DNA of 64,000 nucleotides from Megaleporinus macrocephalus (Eukaryota; Chordata; Actinopteri; Characiformes; Anostomidae). Below are positions 60,332 through 64,000 of this stretch, piece after piece. The stretch spans positions 25,241,849 through 25,305,848 of the forward strand of contig CM038702.1 of NCBI GenBank assembly GCA_021613375.1. Reading direction: 5' to 3'. Position numbers and translations under genes: made by a program. Each line of letters starts with the position of its first letter. Position 1 is the first letter of the stretch. The notes under the pieces were generated by a model that was not told where the DNA came from, ran no database searches, and saw nothing but the letters and a program-made list of their open reading frames with translations.

Positions 60332-60429
<98 letters not shown>
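60326..60429. repeat. Compound (CA)n(TA)n microsatellite
   Basis: Interrupted CA run to 60370, then about 30 TA units. Confidence 0.97.
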
Positions 60430-60430
<1 letters not shown>

Positions 60431-61349
60431 TAAAATACAGTAGCTGAAAAGGTCATTGAAAAGGTCACTTTAAAAGTGAACTTCTTCAGGTTCTTCAGGT
60501 TACATAACAAAACACTCATTAAACAATATTTTCAACAACACATCAAACTACTTTCTTAATGTGGACAAAACTTACTAACCGCACTAAGAGTTACTGTACA
60601 GCAAAGAGGCACTCACATCTACGTCTGGATCAGCTGTTCTTTCATTGATATCAGTGAGCTTGTGTTTGTTAATAGGATTATGAGAAGTATGCAGACAAAT
60701 TGAATGCAGATCTGCAGAAGATCTGCGAAGAGATGATCTAAAACCCACCAACCTCCTTCGGAAAGAACATTTTTCCACAGGGCTGGAAAGAGTTTCACAT
60801 TTTTACATCAAAAGTGTAATTTTTTGTAGGAGCTACAATTCTTACTGCAGCCTGCGTTATCCACAACACAGTGTTAGCGGGTCTTAAGTGTCAAAAAAAC
60901 CCATCTAAATCTAGGTGCAGTGTTACAGGAGTGTTGATTCCAAGTTAATATCAGTCAGTCTTTTCACATTCATGCTACAGGAGCAAATGCTTTAGGATTT
61001 ATGTTTCACCTTACAGAACAGCATCCCAATTTAATACATGTGTCCTAAGCAATGAATCACTATATAACAGAATTCATTATGATAGTAAACTAATTTAAAC
61101 TACATGTCATATGGGTTTCTTATTGTTTATTACTGAGAGCAGAGTCCATCACTTCCACACTATGAACACCAGTGCATTATAACCGCTAAGTTTGACAGTA
61201 CAAGTACATAAGTACATGTACATTAGTACCTAAGAAGAACTTGCTGGCATCTGTAACAGTGAAGAGAGCTGTCTGGAGATTTGGATTGGAGTACAAGGTT
61301 TAATTTGTTGTTCGTTTGGAGATTCACTTCAGTAAACCTTAAACCTCAA

Positions 61350-61615
61350 AGCTCAAACAAGTCATTTTCACCCAGAGAACCTCTGCTCACTGGATATTTT
61401 TTTCTTTTTGGATGACCATAGAGATGGTTGTGCATGTGCATCCCAGTAGATCAGCAAGTTCTGAAATACTCAGACCACCTTGTCTGGCACCAACATCCAT
61501 GGTACATTCAAATCCTCTGTCCCCCTTATGTTTAGTTTAAACTTCATCAGGTCGACTTGACCATGTATATATGCCTAAACGTACACCAATTTACTGCCAT
61601 GCGATTGGCTGATTA
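61350..61615 (-). pseudogene. Tc1-like transposase 5' fragment
   Basis: On the minus strand 'ctaatcagccaatcgcatgg' is followed by sequence coding diverged DNA-binding-domain text: DVGARQGGLSIS-like words from 'gttggtgccagacaaggtggtctgagtatttcag', then 'cttgctgatctactggga' and 'acaaccatctctatggt'. It is the left portion of a Tc1-like family whose terminal repeat carries 'aataaagtggcc', the word amplified in the 42-bp minisatellite. Truncated at both sides. Confidence 0.7.
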
Positions 61616-61619
61616 GACA

Positions 61620-62400
61620 TCTGTGTTATCTATTATATTCTATACTTGTATACTTATTATATATTCTACGCCCCCCACCCCACCCCACCCCCACACACAA
61701 CCATGCTTAGCTCTTGACTCTGAGGGTGAAACCACAGACAAGCCACGACAGAGTCATCAGACTGCTCTAACCCGCTTCCAAAAGCGTAGCCTGGGTTTCA
61801 GACATGGTGTTTATCTGGAGCATCTTTCTCTCGCTGTAGACTCCATCCTTAAATCTTCTATTCTTCTATTTCCTGCTGGTAACCCCATACCATCCACTCA
61901 AAGCTCACACTGAGCGCACAAGAGCTTTATCTGTAGCAAAAGCAACTCACTTCTGTATAAAACCCAGCTTCAAACTCTTCAAAATAAAAGCTCTCTCTCG
62001 GCTCGGGTATACAGCTCCTCATTACTACAGGTCCTCTGTGTTATGTAAAGATTCTTTAAACTTTAAGAAGGCTCTTGACGCTCACACATCTCATTTACAG
62101 ACATGGTTCTTTAAAGACACGCGCACTGAAAGGGAACCAGAAGAGGTTCTTCTAAGGAGTTGTTTCTCCTCTATTTCTGTAAGTCATCTCAACAGAGATG
62201 AGCTCAAATTTCAAAAACACCTCACGGCAGTGCAGGAAAGATTTTCATTAAATCCCATAAATAAAGTGCAGAATGTGATGAAAGTATGAGAACTTTGATT
62301 TTATTTTATTTTAGTTCACTGAAGTCACTCCATCACACAGCAGCATATTAAAAATGTATGCGGCTGGGTTTATATAAAACCACAAAATTACTCATCATAA
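61620..62400. other. Intron sequence, possible undescribed repeat, no gene recognised
   Basis: C-rich 'ccccccaccccacccc' near 61670. Two neighbouring open frames on the plus strand (61623-61913 and 62038-62289) have plausible codon texture but no domain I know; they may derive from an old transposable element. Confidence 0.4.
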
Positions 62401-62428
62401 ATAATAATATACAGAGAATGACAATACA

Positions 62429-62775
62429 TCTCTCTCTCTCTCTCTCTCTCTCTAGTTATTCTTTCTCACTTTCTTTTTTCGTTCCCTCTTTTCAATTTCA
62501 TTTTTCTGTCTTTCTTATATTTCCTCTCACTGTTTAAAGTCTTGTCCACCTTCTTTCTTTTCTCATTCTTTATTGCTCTTTTTCTCCTTCTCTCTCCAAT
62601 ATCCTTCTCTTCTCTTTCTATTCCTTCTAACTTGTTCATCTCTTTCTCCTGTTTCTTTCTTTTTGCCTCTAATCTCTTTTTTCTCGCTTCATCTCTCTCT
62701 CTTTCTCTTTCTCTCTGCATCTCTCTCTCTTTCTCTGTCTCTTTGAACCTCTCTCTTTCTCTTTTTCTCTGAATC
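62429..62775 (+). repeat. (TC)n and CT-rich tract
   Basis: Pure (TC)n at 62429-62454, then T/C-rich sequence to about 62775. Open frames are composition artefacts. Confidence 0.9.
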
Positions 62776-63439
62776 TCATGTATTCTCGCTTGTTTTTTGT
62801 CTCAGTGTAGAGTTTGCATTTTGCAGACTGATGAAGGGCTGTGTGAAGTTCCAGACTGTGTGGTATATGGGTGTTACAAGTGGTTTGGTGTGTTAATCTG
62901 GTCACACGGTCAAGATTCTGTCAGATGCATTCTGATTGGCTATCTGCACTGCCACATGTGTAAACTTGAGTGTATGGTATTGCACTTGTTCAACCTGAAT
63001 TAAAGTGTTGTTGTTCTGGCCTAAAAAACAGCAGCCTCAGTCACAGGTGCTCTGACCACCGTGTACCTCTGTGTTTCCCAAAGGAATGTGTATGCCGTGA
63101 CTCTGTAAGTTTTATGATGTAACAGGTGCTGGTTTGTGATGTATTTTATGAAAAAAGTCTGAACAGTCTAAACACACAGCCACCTGCTGCAGCATTAAAG
63201 AATAACCAGCAGGCAAAAGCATGTTTGTAGAATTTTATAGAATTTGGAAATATTAAACTGTCAAACATTTCTACATGAAAGAACCAATAGAAGTGCAGCC
63301 TGAGGCCCAACAGCTAGTGTACTGTATGTTTCTATAGAATTTTTTGACTCTAGCCCTTTTATAGTGATCAACACTTTCATGTCTAACAGTTCCTGTTTCA
63401 TGTCGTAGCTGTTCAATAAAAAACATTTTTATTTTTCTA

Positions 63440-63615
63440 AATCATTTGAACAGGACAGCTGCTGTTTACATTGTGTGAAAAAGTCATAATGAATGGACCA
63501 ATAGAAATGCTCCAATTGACTTACATTTAAGGAGAAACTGTTTTTGGCCTCTCCTGTAAAGATACTCTTTAAGAGATACTGGTTTATCTCTTTTTTATTA
63601 GACAGTGACGATATA
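63440..63615. repeat. MITE-like repeat (family of 36736-36916)
   Basis: 'aatgaatggaccaatagaaatgctcc', 'gacttacatttaagg', 'ttggcctctcctgtaaaga' and right end 'tagacagtgacgatata' match the family; the left end is diverged. Confidence 0.65.
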
Positions 63616-63838
63616 CAGTTTATTTTTTAAAATTATTTAAACTAATTATATGTCAATATTGATGACTACTGCTGTCAACATCAATAGAACTGACTGTAAA
63701 ATTGATTGTATAATAATGTAATACATTTCTTTGGATAACGGTTCTGCCAGCTGACTCAATGTAAATATTAAAAGAAAGAGAGTGATGGAGGATGTGTCAT
63801 ATTTCAGTGTGCACATCTTGTATGTGTATATGTACCTC

Positions 63839-63918
63839 TGTGTGTGTGTGTGTGTATGTGTGTGTGTGCCGCTGTGTGTTTTATGCTTGTGTATCTGTAC
63901 CTCTGTTTGTATCTGTAC

Positions 63919-63968
<50 letters not shown>

Positions 63969-63985
63969 GTGTGTGTGTGCGTGCT
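63839..63985. repeat. (TG)n microsatellite
   Basis: Two TG blocks, 63839-63877 and 63919-63980, separated by a partly duplicated spacer ('tgtatctgtacctctg'). Confidence 0.95.
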
Positions 63986-64000
63986 GCTGTGTCTTTCACG

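Noticed and set aside
63646..63999. 117-aa open frame rich in His/Thr
   Set aside because: Translation of the (TG)n microsatellite on the minus strand.

Overview
This window is vertebrate, almost certainly teleost, nuclear DNA. It shows short exons with GT/AG splice sites, kilobase introns, long CA, GA, AT and GACA-type microsatellites, and a dense mix of Tc1-like, hAT-like and Ty3/gypsy remnants. Several dispersed repeat families resemble ones I recall from characins, catfishes and relatives (Otophysi). That placement is inference from memory, not a search.

The only host gene I can support lies on the minus strand: magi2 (MAGI2, also called S-SCAM), a membrane-associated guanylate kinase scaffold of synapses and cell junctions. 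Four consecutive internal coding exons are present. In transcription order they are 28993-29112 (guanylate-kinase-like segment), 24774-24974 (acidic/basic linker), 13985-14222 (linker and first half of WW domain 1) and 4342-4421 (rest of WW1 and the following linker). The splice phases match across all three junctions and give 213 codons of continuous reading frame. Introns are 9,563, 10,551 and 4,018 bp. The intron upstream of the first of these exons runs at least 34.9 kb to the window end, and the gene continues beyond both ends. I found no promoter, start codon, terminal exon or RNA gene.

Layout: 1-712 holds the end of a Tc1-like element with a broken transposase. The 3' intron and the 4.4-14 kb intron carry microsatellites, a hAT element with target-site duplications (10005-10932), two Tc1 fragments and a 42-bp minisatellite (13.3-13.7 kb). 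The 14.2-24.8 kb intron carries a perfect 45-bp inverted repeat (15096-15209), a decayed gypsy pol region (15.7-17.6 kb), a purine-then-pyrimidine block (21.0-22.1 kb) and a 40-bp minisatellite (22.6-24.2 kb). The 25-29 kb intron holds a dispersed repeat fused to a 1.6-kb array of the same 42-bp minisatellite. The long upstream intron holds about a dozen further elements, several with clear terminal repeats and target-site duplications, a 27-bp minisatellite (41-42.6 kb), a poly-G run of 32, and a 1.7-kb polypyrimidine tract (58.0-59.6 kb).

Almost all other long open frames here are artefacts of tandem repeats whose period is a multiple of three, or of low-complexity sequence. I saw no convincing undescribed protein system. 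The best items for a second look are the perfect palindrome, the transposon-linked 42-bp minisatellite at two loci, the mirrored purine/pyrimidine block, the 3-kb-spaced duplication at 53.8/56.8 kb, and an unexplained splice-bounded open frame at 35.6-35.8 kb.
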